From assembly GCA_947623745.1 (NCBI GenBank), contig CANQHN010000001.1, positions 1 to 64,000 of the forward strand: a DNA stretch of 64,000 nucleotides, written 5' to 3'. Position numbers and translations under genes: made by a program. Below, one piece after another: positions 35,409-43,929 of this stretch. This stretch comes from an uncultured Oscillospiraceae bacterium. Lineage in GTDB: Bacteria; Bacillota; Clostridia; Oscillospirales; Oscillospiraceae. Position 1 is the stretch's first letter, and each line of letters begins with the position of its first letter. The notes under the pieces are model-generated. The model made no database searches. It was not told the DNA's origin and saw nothing but the letters and a program-made list of their open reading frames with translations.

Positions 35409-36659
35409 TTACTCCTGATAGATGGGGTGCCGGTCGGTGAGGGCTTTGGCCCGGGCGCGCAGCTCCTCTTTGCGGTCCTCGAAGCCGGCCCCGGCGGCGG
35501 CGCAGATGATGGCGCCCACCTCGTCCATGTCGCCCTCCGTAAAGCCCCGGGAGGTGACGGCGGGGGTGCCCACCCGGATGCCGGAGGTGACGAAGGGGGA
35601 CTGGGGGTCGTTGGGGATGGTGTTCTTATTGACGGTGACGTACACCTCGTCCAGACGCTTCTCCATCTCCTTGCCGGTCAGGTCTGCCGGGCGCAGGTCC
35701 ACCAGCATCAGGTGGTTGTCGGTGCCGCCGGACACCAGCTCCAGCCCGCCGGCCAGGATGGCCCTGGCCAATGCCTGGGCGTTCTTCACGATCTGGCCCT
35801 GGTAGGCCTTGAACTCGGGGCGCAGGGCCTCCCCCAGCGCCACCGCCTTGGCGGCGATGATGTGCTCCAGGGGGCCGCCCTGGGAGCCGGGGAAGATGGC
35901 GGAGTTGAGCTTTTTCGCGATGGCCTCATCGTTGGTCAGCAGCATGCCACCCCGGGGGCCCCGCAGGGTCTTGTGGGTGGTGGTGGACACCACGTCGGCG
36001 TAGGGCACCGGGGAGGGGTGCAGCCCGGCGGCCACCAGACCGGCAATGTGGGCCATGTCCACGAACAGGTAGGCCCCCACCTCGTGGGCGATGTCGGCGA
36101 AGGTCTTGAAGTCGATGATCCGGGGATAGGCGGAGGCGCCGGCCAGGATCATTTTTGGTTTGTGCTTTCTGGCCAGGTCCCGGACCTGGTCGTAGTCGAT
36201 GCGGCCCTGGGCGTCCACGCCGTAGGCCACCATATTGTAATGCTTGCCGGAGAAGTTGGCCGGGGAGCCGTGGGTCAGGTGGCCGCCGTTGTCCAGGCTC
36301 ATGCCCATGACGGTGTCGCCCAGCTGGCACAGGGCCTGGTAGACGGCGTAGTTGGCCTGGGCGCCGGAGTGGGGCTGCACGTTGGCGTAGCCGGCGCCGA
36401 AGAGCTTTTTGGCCCGCTCGATGGCGATGGTCTCCACCACGTCCACGTTCTGGCAGCCGCCGTAGTAGCGCTTGCCGGGGTAGCCCTCGGCGTATTTATT
36501 GGTGAGCACCGTCCCGGCGGCGGCCAGAACGGCGGGGCTGACGATGTTTTCCGAGGCGATCAGCTCGATATTCTGCTGCTGGCGGGCGAACTCCGCCAGG
36601 ATGGCCTGTCCCACCTCGGGGTCGGCCTGGGCGATAAACTGCATGGCTTGATGGATCAC
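35409..36659 (-). CDS. glyA: serine hydroxymethyltransferase
   Basis: PLP enzyme that interconverts serine and glycine and feeds one-carbon units to tetrahydrofolate, 416 residues. The PLP lysine is in [16 protein letters not shown] near residue 225. Other motifs are [32 protein letters not shown] and [16 protein letters not shown]. The start is GTG at 36659 with AAGGAG seven bases upstream; the shorter ATG form would lose that spacing. It is divergent from nth. Confidence 0.98.
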   Translation of the reverse strand: MIHQAMQFIAQADPEVGQAILAEFARQQQNIELIASENIVSPAVLAAAGTVLTNKYAEGYPGKRYYGGCQNVDVVETIAIERAKKLFGAGYANVQPHSGAQANYAVYQALCQLGDTVMGMSLDNGGHLTHGSPANFSGKHYNMVAYGVDAQGRIDYDQVRDLARKHKPKMILAGASAYPRIIDFKTFADIAHEVGAYLFVDMAHIAGLVAAGLHPSPVPYADVVSTTTHKTLRGPRGGMLLTNDEAIAKKLNSAIFPGSQGGPLEHIIAAKAVALGEALRPEFKAYQGQIVKNAQALARAILAGGLELVSGGTDNHLMLVDLRPADLTGKEMEKRLDEVYVTVNKNTIPNDPQSPFVTSGIRVGTPAVTSRGFTEGDMDEVGAIICAAAGAGFEDRKEELRARAKALTDRHPIYQE

Positions 36660-36713
36660 AAAAAAACTCCTTCCACTCCTGAAATCGCGGGCTGACCCCG
36701 CCGCTGCCGGTCT

Positions 36714-36741
36714 ATTATATCAAACTCACGGAGAAAAACAA
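36714..36741 (-). promoter_or_regulatory. promoter of glyA
   Basis: Minus-strand TTGTTT and TATAAT with a 16-base spacer, about 55 bases upstream of the GTG start. Confidence 0.6.
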
Positions 36742-36763
36742 TGCAAAAACTGTAAATTGCCTG

Positions 36764-36792
36764 TCGAAATTTCTTCCGCGCTGTGGTATGAT
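36764..36792 (+). promoter_or_regulatory. promoter of nth
   Basis: TCGAAA, 17 bases, TATGAT, preceded by an extended -10 TGG. It lies back to back with the glyA promoter. Confidence 0.55.
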
Positions 36793-36825
36793 TTCTGTGT
36801 TACGCCTGATTAGGAGGGAACTGAC

Positions 36826-37494
36826 GTGAAATCAACTCAGGACGTGCTGTCCATCATAGAGGAATTGAAGGCCCTGTACCCCGACAGCCTGTGCTCGCTG
36901 GACTACGGCAAGGACTACGAGCTGCTCTTCTCCGTGCGCCTGGCCGCCCAGTGCACCGACGAGCGGGTCAACCAGGTCACCCCCGCCCTCTTCGCCCGCT
37001 TCCCCACCCTGGAGTCGCTGGCCCAGGCCGAGGTGGCCGAGGTGGAGCAGTATATCCGCTCCACCGGCTTTTTCCGGGCCAAGGCCCGGGATATCGTGCT
37101 GTCCTCCCAGATGCTGCTGCGGGACTACGGGGGCAAGGTGCCCGGCACCATGGAGGAGCTTTTGAAGCTGCCCGGCGTGGGCCGCAAGACCGCCAATCTG
37201 GTCCTGGGCGACATCTACCGCACCCCCGGCGCGGTGGTGGCGGACACCCACTGCATCCGCATCACCGGCCTGCTGGGCCTGACGGACGGCACCAAGGACC
37301 CGGCCAAGGTGGAGACCCAGCTGCGGGCCGTGCTGCCCCCGGAGGAGTCCAACGACTTCTGCCACCGCATGGTGCTCCACGGCCGGGCGGTGTGCATCGC
37401 CCGCCGGCCCCAGTGCCAGAGCTGCACCCTGCGGCCCTGGTGCGACCACTTCGCCAGCCAGCACACGGAAGGGGGCGCCGCCGTTGGACCGTAA
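36826..37494 (+). CDS. nth: endonuclease III
   Basis: DNA glycosylase/AP lyase for oxidised pyrimidines, 222 residues. The helix-hairpin-helix LPGVGRKTANLVL contains the catalytic lysine, and VVADTHCIRI the catalytic aspartate. The C-terminal 4Fe-4S site is Cys-x6-Cys-x2-Cys-x5-Cys within CIARRPQCQSCTLRPWC. The start is GTG at 36826, preceded by AGGAGGG. It overlaps the next gene by 11 bases, suggesting coupling. Confidence 0.97.
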   Translation: MKSTQDVLSIIEELKALYPDSLCSLDYGKDYELLFSVRLAAQCTDERVNQVTPALFARFPTLESLAQAEVAEVEQYIRSTGFFRAKARDIVLSSQMLLRDYGGKVPGTMEELLKLPGVGRKTANLVLGDIYRTPGAVVADTHCIRITGLLGLTDGTKDPAKVETQLRAVLPPEESNDFCHRMVLHGRAVCIARRPQCQSCTLRPWCDHFASQHTEGGAAVGP

Positions 37495-38134
37495 AAAAAC
37501 GGCCCGCTGGGCCATCTACCTGCTGGGCATGTGCGTGCTGGCCCTGGGCATCACCCTGAACACCAAGACCGGCCTGGGGGTCTCCCCCATCATCTCCGTG
37601 GCTTTCTGCGTCTCGGAGCTGTTCTCCCTCAACTTTGGGGACATGACCTTCCTGCTCTACGCCCTGTTCGTGGTGGTCCAGCTGTTCCTGCGGGACCGGC
37701 GCGAGCGCATCCCCACCCTGCTCCAGCTGGTGGTCAGCCTGCTGTTCAGCCGCCTGCTGAACCTGTTCGCCGCCCTCATCCCCTATCAGAGCGGGGAGCA
37801 CAGCCTGCCCGCCAACCTCCTGCTGCTGGCCCTGGCCATCCTGTGCACCGGCGCGGGGGTTTCCCTCACGGTGAACATGGCCCTGGTGCCCAACCCCGGC
37901 GACGGCATCGTCCAGGCCATCGCCCAGAGGGCCGGCTGGGAGCAGGGGTTCGCCAAAAATATCTTCGACATCGGCTGCGTCATCGTCACCGTTCTGACGG
38001 GGCTGGCCCTGGCCGGGCACCTGGTGGGCATCGGCCTGGGCACCGTTCTGGCCATGCTGGGGGTGGGCCGGGCGGTGGCCCTGACCAACTACCTGTTCAA
38101 ATCCCGGATGCGCGCCGCGGCGGGGCTGTCCTGA
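37484..38134 (+). CDS. YczE/YyaS/YitT-type membrane protein
   Basis: A 216-residue protein with five or six membrane helices. The opening GITLNTKTGLGVSPIISVAF and the later NPGDGIVQAIAQRAGW match the YczE-like (DUF6198-type) family, whose role is unknown. The start is TTG at 37484, with GGAAGGGGG upstream inside nth. Its last 46 bases overlap the end of the opposing GIY-YIG gene. Confidence 0.82.
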   Translation: MDRKKTARWAIYLLGMCVLALGITLNTKTGLGVSPIISVAFCVSELFSLNFGDMTFLLYALFVVVQLFLRDRRERIPTLLQLVVSLLFSRLLNLFAALIPYQSGEHSLPANLLLLALAILCTGAGVSLTVNMALVPNPGDGIVQAIAQRAGWEQGFAKNIFDIGCVIVTVLTGLALAGHLVGIGLGTVLAMLGVGRAVALTNYLFKSRMRAAAGLS

Positions 38135-38373
38135 CCGGCGATGAGCGCCAGCTTTTTGCTCCGGGGCAGGGCCTTCACCGCCAGCTCCCGCCGCAGGGCG
38201 GCGGACTTGTCCGGGACCTGCTCCAGATAGACCAGCTCCAGCGGGCCCCGGCCCCGGGTGTACTTGGCCCCTCTCCCCGCCCGGTGGGCGGCCAGACGGC
38301 GCTGCACGTCGTCGGTGATCCCGGTGTAGAGGGTGCCGTCCCCGCACCGGAGCAGATACACATACCAGCCCAT
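38089..38373 (-). CDS. GIY-YIG domain nuclease-like protein (YhbQ/UPF0213 type)
   Basis: A 94-residue single-domain protein. The GIY-YIG signature is seen as WYVYLLRCGDGTLYTGITDD, followed by RRLAAHRAGRGAKYTRGRGP, the arrangement of the UPF0213 family. Members are small putative endonucleases of uncertain role in DNA repair. It ends inside the convergent membrane-protein gene. A plus-strand terminator sits just upstream of its start. Confidence 0.9.
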   Translation of the reverse strand: MGWYVYLLRCGDGTLYTGITDDVQRRLAAHRAGRGAKYTRGRGPLELVYLEQVPDKSAALRRELAVKALPRSKKLALIAGQDSPAAARIRDLNR

Positions 38374-38392
38374 CCCTTTTCCGCCTCCGCCC

Positions 38393-38421
38393 GCGGCGGC
38401 CCGGAGGCCGCCGCGTTTTTT
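38393..38421 (+). terminator. plus-strand terminator beyond the GIY-YIG gene
   Basis: Stem GCGGCGGCC / GGCCGCCGC with a CGGA loop, then G and six T. It is oriented to stop the nth transcript after it has run antisense through the GIY-YIG gene. Confidence 0.8.
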
Positions 38422-38481
38422 CTCTGTGTCAGTTTACCACATTTTCCTCCGCCGCGCCAGAGACACAGGCGCAAGAAATGG

Positions 38482-38510
38482 TTGATAATTCCGGTTTTGC
38501 GTGGTAGAAT
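38482..38510 (+). promoter_or_regulatory. promoter of trpS
   Basis: TTGATA, 17 bases, TAGAAT with an extended -10 TGG. The leader to the ATG is only about 55 bases, so there is no T-box here. Confidence 0.75.
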
Positions 38511-38571
38511 AAAATGATTTGATGTGGGGTCCCGCCCCCGGCGCGCCCCCGAGACAAAGGAGTGGACCATC

Positions 38572-39570
38572 ATGGAAGGTAAAAAGCGTACGTTCAGCGG
38601 CATCCAGCCCAGCGGTGACCTGCACCTGGGCAACTACCTGGGCGCGATCAAAAACTGGGTGGATTTCCAGGACGAATTTGATAACATCTACTGCATCGTG
38701 GATATGCACACCATCACCGTCCGGCAGAACCCCGCCGACCTGCGCCGGCGCTGCCTGGAGCAGCTGGCCCAGTATCTGGCCTGCGGCCTGGACCCGGAGA
38801 AGAGCATCCTGTTCATCCAGTCCCACGTGCCCGCCCACGCGGAGCTGGGGTGGGTGCTGGGCTGCTACACCCAGTTCGGCGAGCTGTCCCGCATGACCCA
38901 GTTCAAGCAGAAGGCCCAGCAGCACGCCGACAACATCACCGGCGGCCTGTTCACCTACCCGGTGCTCATGGCGGCGGACATCCTGCTCTATCAGGCCGAC
39001 CTGGTCCCCGTGGGCGAGGACCAGCGCCAGCACGTGGAGCTGTGCCGGGATATCGCGGTGCGCTTCAACGGCATCTACGGGGACACCTTCACCCTGCCCG
39101 AGGTGCTCAACCGCAAGGCCGGCGCCCGGGTCATGGGCCTGACCACCCCCAACGCCAAGATGTCCAAGTCCATCCCCGAGGGCTGCGTGCTGCTCATGGA
39201 CAAGCCCGAGGACATCCAGCGCAAGTTCAAGCGGGCCGTCACTGACAGCGACACCGAGCGCTGCGTCCGCTTCGACCCCGTGGCCAAGCCCGGCGTGTCC
39301 AACCTGATGCAGATCTACTCCGCCGTCACGGAGAAGAGCTACGACGAGATCGAGGCCGAGTTCGAGGGCAAGGGCTACGGCGCCTTCAAGCCCGCGGTAG
39401 GCGACGCCGTGGTGGAGCGCCTGCGTCCCATCCGGGAGGAGGCCACCCGCCTGCTGGCCGACAAGGTCTACCTGGAGAGCATCTACAAATCCGGCGCCGA
39501 GCGGGCCTCCTACCTGGCCAACAAGACCCTGCGCAAGGTGTACAAAAAGGTGGGCTTCGTGGCCCGCTGA
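38572..39570 (+). CDS. trpS: tryptophanyl-tRNA synthetase
   Basis: Class I synthetase of 332 residues that charges tRNA-Trp. The HIGH-like motif is in QPSGDLHLGNYLGA near residue 10 and the KMSKS-like motif in NAKMSKSIPEG near residue 192. AAGGAG lies 9 bases before the ATG at 38572; the frame is open further upstream but runs into the promoter. It begins a unit with the next two genes. Confidence 0.97.
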   Translation: MEGKKRTFSGIQPSGDLHLGNYLGAIKNWVDFQDEFDNIYCIVDMHTITVRQNPADLRRRCLEQLAQYLACGLDPEKSILFIQSHVPAHAELGWVLGCYTQFGELSRMTQFKQKAQQHADNITGGLFTYPVLMAADILLYQADLVPVGEDQRQHVELCRDIAVRFNGIYGDTFTLPEVLNRKAGARVMGLTTPNAKMSKSIPEGCVLLMDKPEDIQRKFKRAVTDSDTERCVRFDPVAKPGVSNLMQIYSAVTEKSYDEIEAEFEGKGYGAFKPAVGDAVVERLRPIREEATRLLADKVYLESIYKSGAERASYLANKTLRKVYKKVGFVAR

Positions 39571-39609
39571 CCCCTCCTTTCCGAACACAGACAAAAGAGG
39601 TCATACCAC

Positions 39610-40812
39610 ATGCCGTTCCAGCTTCCTACTATCGCCCTGGTGGCCGCCGCCCTGCTGACGGCCACCCTCATCTCCGCCATCACCACCCCGGTGGTCAAGT
39701 CCCTGGCCTTCAAGATCGGCGCCGTGGACGTGCCCCGGGACGGCCGGCGGATGCACGACCACCCCATCCCCCGGATGGGCGGGCTGGCCATTTTCCTGGG
39801 CTTTCTGCTCAGTGTGCTGGTCTTTCTGCCCATGACGGCCTCCCTGCGCGGGATGCTGCTGGGGGCGGTGGTCATCGTGGTGCTGGGCATCTTTGACGAC
39901 ATCTACGCCCTGGGCCCCAAGCTGAAGTTCGCGGTGCAGATCGTCGCCGCCCTGATCGCGGTGCTGTCCAGCCCGGACAACGTGATCACCCTGCTGTCCA
40001 ACCCCAACATCTTCAGCGCCAACCCCTACTGGGACCTGGGCATCCTGTCCATCCCCTTCTCCGTGCTTTGGGTGGTGGCCATCACCAACGCCGTCAACCT
40101 CATCGACGGGCTGGACGGGCTGGCCTGCGGCGTGTCCACCATCAGCTCCATGACCCTGCTGGTCATCGCCCTGGCGGTGTCCGAGGGCAACGTGGCTATC
40201 CTCATGGGCGCCCTGGCCGGGGCCTGTATCGGCTTTCTGCCCTACAACCTGAACCCCGCCAAGATCTTCATGGGGGACACCGGGGCCACCTTCCTGGGCT
40301 TCGTGCTGGCGGTGACCTCCATCCAGGGCCTGTTCAAATGGGCCACCATCATCTCCTTCGCCGTGCCCTTCCTGCTGCTGGGCCTGCCTATTTTCGACAC
40401 CTGCTTCGCCATCCTGCGCCGGGTGTCCCACGGCCAGTCCCCCATGTCCCCCGACCGGGGGCACATCCACCACCGGCTCATTGACATGGGCCTGTCCCAG
40501 AAGCAGGCGGTGGCGGTGCTGTATATCATCAGCGCCATCCTGGGCCTGTCCGCCGTGGTGCTCACCACCAACGGTGTGGAGAAAGCGCTCATGTTCCTGC
40601 TGGCCCTGTGCGTGGTGGGCGGCCTGGCGGCCAAGCTGTACCTGGACCGGCTCAACCAGCACGTCCAGCAGGAGCAGGAAAAGCAGACGCCTCCGCCGCC
40701 CCGCCCCCAGCAGCAGCAGAGGGTCTCCCCCACCCGGCGCAGGCGCTCCCCGCCCCCCGAGGTGGCCGGCAACGACAAGTTTTTCGGCGAGGAGGAGCGC
40801 AGCGACAAGTAA
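39610..40812 (+). CDS. TagO/WecA-type undecaprenyl-phosphate sugar-1-phosphate transferase
   Basis: A 400-residue polytopic membrane enzyme that starts wall glycopolymer synthesis by loading a sugar-1-phosphate (usually GlcNAc) on undecaprenyl phosphate. Family motifs are GIFDDIYALGPKLK, the Mg-binding NAVNLIDGLDGLA, MGDTGATFLGF and the DRGHIHHRL loop that distinguishes WecA/TagO from MraY. About 11 helices are visible. The last 60 residues are a Pro/Arg/Gln-rich cytoplasmic tail. It lies 39 bases after trpS. Confidence 0.92.
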   Translation: MPFQLPTIALVAAALLTATLISAITTPVVKSLAFKIGAVDVPRDGRRMHDHPIPRMGGLAIFLGFLLSVLVFLPMTASLRGMLLGAVVIVVLGIFDDIYALGPKLKFAVQIVAALIAVLSSPDNVITLLSNPNIFSANPYWDLGILSIPFSVLWVVAITNAVNLIDGLDGLACGVSTISSMTLLVIALAVSEGNVAILMGALAGACIGFLPYNLNPAKIFMGDTGATFLGFVLAVTSIQGLFKWATIISFAVPFLLLGLPIFDTCFAILRRVSHGQSPMSPDRGHIHHRLIDMGLSQKQAVAVLYIISAILGLSAVVLTTNGVEKALMFLLALCVVGGLAAKLYLDRLNQHVQQEQEKQTPPPPRPQQQQRVSPTRRRRSPPPEVAGNDKFFGEEERSDK

Positions 40813-40854
40813 GCGCCCCCTCAAAGGGGCCCTCCCCGGAAAGGAGCTGGTGAA

Positions 40855-41625
40855 ATGGGACAGAAAAACCGCCTGGCCCTGGTGGTCGTGGTCACGGTGG
40901 TGATCGCCATCGCCATTTTCGCCAGCTTCGGCGGCGGCCTGTTCACCCAGGACCTGCCCCAGGTGGTGCTCCCCTCCCCCGACTCCAGCCAGGGGGACAG
41001 CAGCGGCGCGTCCTCCTCCGTGGGGGAGTCCGCCCACTTCCAGCGGGTGGAGGTCACCCCGGAGACGGTGCAGAGCGTCATCGCCTCCCTGTCCCGCAGC
41101 ACCAGCTACTACCGGGAGCTGAACGTGGAGACCTTCTGGGGCGAGGGCGACTCCTCCTCCGCCAGTGTGCGCACCTGGGTGGACGGCGACTGGTCCCACA
41201 GCGTCCAATCCCTCCCCACTGGCCTGGTCCGCCACGACATCGTGGGGGACGGCACCCTCTACTACTGGTACGACGGGGATGAGACCTGGCGCACCGTCCC
41301 CGCCGACGGGCGGTCCGCCGACCTGGCCCAGCACATCCCCACCTACGAGACGGTGTTGGAGCTGGACCGGGACTCCATCCTCTCCACCGGGTACGAGGTG
41401 CAGGGGGATATGCCTTGCATCTACGTGGAGGTCCTGGGCGGCGTGGAGGGCTACGAGGAGCGCTACTGGGTCAGTGTGGACAGCGGCCTGCTGGTGTGCG
41501 CCGAGTCCCTGGAGGACGGCGCGCTGGTCTACCGCATGACCGCCTTCACCCCCATCTCCTCCCCCTGCCCCGTGGAGCAGGACACCTTCGCCCTCCCGGA
41601 CGGCACGGTGCTCCACGCGCCGTGA
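40855..41625 (+). CDS. membrane-anchored extracytoplasmic protein of unknown function
   Basis: A 256-residue protein with an N-terminal membrane anchor (about residues 7-27), a Ser/Asp-rich linker to about 60, and a beta-rich external domain with several Trp/Tyr pairs (YYWYDGDETWRTVP, YWVSVDSGLLVCAE). The pattern resembles LolA/outer-membrane-lipoprotein-carrier-like or MucB/RsiV-type sensor folds, but I cannot assign it. AAAGGAG precedes the ATG. It is 42 bases after the TagO-like gene and ends at a strong terminator. Confidence 0.75.
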   Translation: MGQKNRLALVVVVTVVIAIAIFASFGGGLFTQDLPQVVLPSPDSSQGDSSGASSSVGESAHFQRVEVTPETVQSVIASLSRSTSYYRELNVETFWGEGDSSSASVRTWVDGDWSHSVQSLPTGLVRHDIVGDGTLYYWYDGDETWRTVPADGRSADLAQHIPTYETVLELDRDSILSTGYEVQGDMPCIYVEVLGGVEGYEERYWVSVDSGLLVCAESLEDGALVYRMTAFTPISSPCPVEQDTFALPDGTVLHAP

Positions 41626-41633
41626 GCCCTCTC

Positions 41634-42005
41634 TCACAAGCCACCAGGGCCGGACGGCTGATTTCCGTCCGGCCCTTTTTCCTTCTTCTTTCCCAGTCCC
41701 ATCAGGAGCATCAGCCCCAGGGTGATCACCAGCTCGGTGTTGTCCCCCTCCGAGATCAGCAGGAGGATGATGAGCGCCAGCAGGATGTCCCCGCTGTCCA
41801 GGTCCTCCAGGCCGAAGGCCGACAGGATGCCGCCCAGGGGGGCGGACTTGTCCCGGTCCAGCAGCCGGCCCAGCCCCTCCAGCAGATTTCCGCCCTGCCG
41901 GGGCTCCCGGGCGCTCTGGCTCTCAGCCGCCGCGGCCCCCTCCGGACCGTCCGGCTCCTCCACCGGGACGTAGTAGTTTTCCTGGGGAATATAACGGTTA
42001 TACAC
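41634..42005 (-). CDS. unknown protein with C-terminal hydrophobic segments (last of a three-gene set)
   Basis: I do not recognise this 123-residue protein. It starts GTG-Tyr-Asn-Arg (MYNRYIPQENYYVPVEEP), with a Tyr/Pro-rich head. A helical middle follows (LLEGLGRLLDRDKSAPLGGILSAFG). Two hydrophobic helices (about residues 72-108, ILLALIILLLISEGDNTELV) lead to a charged tail. It overlaps the previous gene by 8 bases, so translation is probably coupled. The ribosome site GGGGGAGGGG is close to the GTG. Confidence 0.6.
   Translation of the reverse strand: MYNRYIPQENYYVPVEEPDGPEGAAAAESQSAREPRQGGNLLEGLGRLLDRDKSAPLGGILSAFGLEDLDSGDILLALIILLLISEGDNTELVITLGLMLLMGLGKKKEKGPDGNQPSGPGGL
41647..41680 (+). 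terminator. terminator of the trpS unit
   Basis: An 11-bp stem GGGCCGGACGG / CCGTCCGGCCC with TTTTT. It lies inside the 3' end of the opposing unknown gene, whose Gly/Pro/Lys-rich tail it encodes. Confidence 0.85.
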
Positions 42006-42402
42006 GCCCCTCCCCCTCTCTCATCAGGCTCAGCAGCACCTTGACCACCCGGGACAGCCGGGCCACCTGGACCGCCCTGTCCAGCTGCTCATACCGCTCC
42101 TCCTTGACAAAGGGCCGCAGGGCGGTGAGCAGGGCCGTTTTCCGGTCGTCGGTGCGCTGGTACTCCTGGAGCAGCCTCGCCCCCAGCTGGAGCAGCCGGG
42201 GGTCCAGCCCCTCCAGGGGGTTCCCCGCCGCCTGGGGCGGCGGAGCGGCCGCTGCCGGCGGGGGGTTGGCTCTCTCCCCCTCCCCGCTCCCCTGCCCTTC
42301 GAGGGCCCCGGAGGCCCCCAGGGACTGGGCCAGGGCCATGATCTGCCCCATGGCCTCCTGGTTGTTCAGGATCGCGCTGAGTTTCTCGTCGAATTCCGCC
42401 AC
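41998..42402 (-). CDS. unknown helical protein with Ala/Pro linker (middle of a three-gene set)
   Basis: A 134-residue soluble-looking protein. The N-terminal helix VAEFDEKLSAILNNQEAMGQ resembles the start of its neighbour's repeat-like helix. An Ala/Pro/Gly linker follows (about residues 32-60), then a helical C-terminal half rich in Leu/Arg. I choose GTG at 42402 because GGGGGAGGTG lies 9 bases before it; a GTG four codons upstream sits on the ribosome site itself. No function is known to me. Confidence 0.6.
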   Translation of the reverse strand: MAEFDEKLSAILNNQEAMGQIMALAQSLGASGALEGQGSGEGERANPPPAAAAPPPQAAGNPLEGLDPRLLQLGARLLQEYQRTDDRKTALLTALRPFVKEERYEQLDRAVQVARLSRVVKVLLSLMREGEGRV

Positions 42403-42430
42403 GGGACAGCTCACCTCCCCCTGGTTTGCG

Positions 42431-42697
42431 TTATGTCAACCCGTTTCCCTTCGCCTTCCGGCTGATCCGCTCCACCAGCTCCGCCCCCTCCCGGGAGCTC
42501 ATCACCTGCTGCATCATCTTCACCAGCTCCGCCGGGTCGCCGTCGGCGGCCGCCTGGGCCGCCCCCTGGACCTCGCCCCCCTGCCGCAGCAGCTGCAGCA
42601 GCCGCTGCGCGTCGCTGGACTGGGCCAGCCTGGAGATGGCTTCCCGGTTCTTCACCAGGTCCGCAGCGCCCAGGGTCTTTCCATCCTTCCCGCTCAT
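42431..42697 (-). CDS. unknown small helical protein (first of a three-gene set)
   Basis: An 88-residue protein with the pattern LVKNREAISRLAQSSDAQRL, then LVKMMQQVMSSREGAELVER. Both stretches look like the same kind of short helical motif (residue-rich in Leu, Met, Gln, Ser) found in the next gene's N-terminus. The ATG at 42697 has AAGGAG eight bases upstream; a GTG two codons earlier is too close. It is divergent from the phosphodiesterase gene, with TATAAT-like sequence near 42750 as possible promoter element. Confidence 0.6.
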   Translation of the reverse strand: MSGKDGKTLGAADLVKNREAISRLAQSSDAQRLLQLLRQGGEVQGAAQAAADGDPAELVKMMQQVMSSREGAELVERISRKAKGNGLT

Positions 42698-42780
42698 TGA
42701 CACCGCTCCTTCCGCTCACGGGGCGCCGCCCCGAGGATCTCACTTCCATTATATGCAGACGACGAAACAGGGTGACCGCT

Positions 42781-43236
42781 TTGAAGATCTTAGTTTTCTC
42801 CGACTCCCACCGCTCCCGCGCCGGGATGCTGGACGCCATTGAGCAGGAAAAGCCCGACATGGTGATCCACCTGGGCGACCTGCTCTCCGACGCCGAGGAG
42901 GTGGGCTACGTCTACCCCCGCCTGCCCCTGGTCAGCGTCCCCGGCAACTGCGACGGCTGGACCATGGAGCCGGCCATCCGCCGCTTTCAGGCGGGCGGAA
43001 AGACCTTTCTGGTCTCCCACGGCCACCTGTGGCGGGTGAAGCAGGGGTATGAGCTGGCCATCGCCGAGGCCAGGAAGGCAGGGGCGGACTTCCTGCTCTT
43101 CGGTCACACCCACCGGCCCTACTGCGAGCAGGTGGACGGCCTGTGGGTGATGAACCCGGGGACGGCCCGCACCAGCTACGGCACCATCCTTCTGGAGCCG
43201 AACCGCGTCAAATGCTCCATCACCCCCATGGACTGA
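42781..43236 (+). CDS. YfcE/MJ0936-type metallophosphoesterase
   Basis: A 151-residue calcineurin-like phosphodiesterase, probably acting on phosphodiesters or small nucleotides. All metal-binding motifs are present: FSDSH at the start, HLGDLLSD, VPGNCD, VSHGHLW and FGHTHRP. Length is typical. The start is TTG at 42781 (LKILVFSD), with AGGGTGA five bases upstream. Confidence 0.9.
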   Translation: MKILVFSDSHRSRAGMLDAIEQEKPDMVIHLGDLLSDAEEVGYVYPRLPLVSVPGNCDGWTMEPAIRRFQAGGKTFLVSHGHLWRVKQGYELAIAEARKAGADFLLFGHTHRPYCEQVDGLWVMNPGTARTSYGTILLEPNRVKCSITPMD

Positions 43237-43246
43237 CCGCGCCCAC

Positions 43247-43280
43247 AAAAAACTGCCCGCCGGAGAACTCTCCGGCGGGC
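43247..43280 (-). terminator. terminator of the DUF4364 gene
   Basis: An 11-bp stem GCCCGCCGGAG / CTCCGGCGGGC with an AACT loop, and T6 on the minus strand. On the plus side the T-run is broken (TTCGTTTT), so it may also slow the phosphodiesterase transcript. Confidence 0.75.
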
Positions 43281-43295
43281 GGTTCGTTTTCTGTT

Positions 43296-43817
43296 TTACT
43301 CCTCCTCCAGTGCGGCCAAAAGGCGGTGGAACATCTGCTCCGGGGCCCGCTTGAACCGGGCCGCCAGCTCGTCCCCCTGGGCGAGACTGGGCGAGAGGAC
43401 GTTCAGCTCCATCAGCGCGCCCCGGTCGTCGAACAGGGCCAGGCGCACGGTGCAGGTGCCATCCGGGTGGGGGGTGACGCCGCTCTGGACCTGCTGCTCC
43501 CGGCGCAGGGCCTCGTTGAGAGTGACCAGGTTCTCGTCGCACCGGCGGCGGACTGAGAAGGGCAGGCTGCTCTGGCAGATCTCGCTGTTGTGGCGTCCCT
43601 TCTCGGTGATGGCGTACCGCTCCCCCTCCTGGGAGAGGTGGCCCGTCTCCACCAGGTGGCCCACCGCCTGGGTCAGGGAGAAGTAGTCCACCCCCGCGTC
43701 GCACAGGGCCAGCTCCAGCAGTTGCAGAAAGGTGATGGGGGCCGCTGCACGGGCGGCGATGTAGAGGACCAGCAGTTTCAGGTCCAGCTCGTCCTGGATG
43801 AATCCGACCCGCGGCAT
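43296..43817 (-). CDS. DUF4364 winged-helix family protein
   Basis: A 173-residue protein. The N-terminal half is a winged-helix-like domain (LDLKLLVLYIAARAAAPITFLQLLELAL, then HLVETGHLSQEGERYAITEKG). The C-terminal half carries a conserved beta/alpha domain with RALFDDRGALMELN-type strands. DUF4364 proteins are widespread in Clostridia and are thought to be DNA-binding regulators, without a known regulon. It has its own promoter and terminator. Confidence 0.82.
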   Translation of the reverse strand: MPRVGFIQDELDLKLLVLYIAARAAAPITFLQLLELALCDAGVDYFSLTQAVGHLVETGHLSQEGERYAITEKGRHNSEICQSSLPFSVRRRCDENLVTLNEALRREQQVQSGVTPHPDGTCTVRLALFDDRGALMELNVLSPSLAQGDELAARFKRAPEQMFHRLLAALEEE

Positions 43818-43848
43818 AGGCCCACGCTCCTCTCCTTTTTATGTACAT

Positions 43849-43877
43849 AGTTTACCAGAAACGGCGGGAATGGGCAA
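43849..43877 (-). promoter_or_regulatory. promoter of the DUF4364 gene
   Basis: Minus-strand TTGCCC, 17 bases, TAAACT with an extended -10 TGG. Confidence 0.6.
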
Positions 43878-43896
43878 GTGGTTTTTTAGTTTACAT

Positions 43897-43926
43897 AAAA
43901 ATGCGGGGCCGCCTGCGCGGCCCCGC
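43897..43926 (-). terminator. terminator of the 64-residue protein gene
   Basis: Stem GCGGGGCCGC / GCGGCCCCGC with a 4-base loop, then ATTTTT on the minus strand. Confidence 0.85.
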
Positions 43927-43929
43927 TCC

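Noticed and set aside
42697-42725. Plus-strand TTGACA near 42698 as a promoter for the phosphodiesterase gene
   Set aside because: No acceptable -10 lies 16-18 bases downstream (the sequence there is GC-only).
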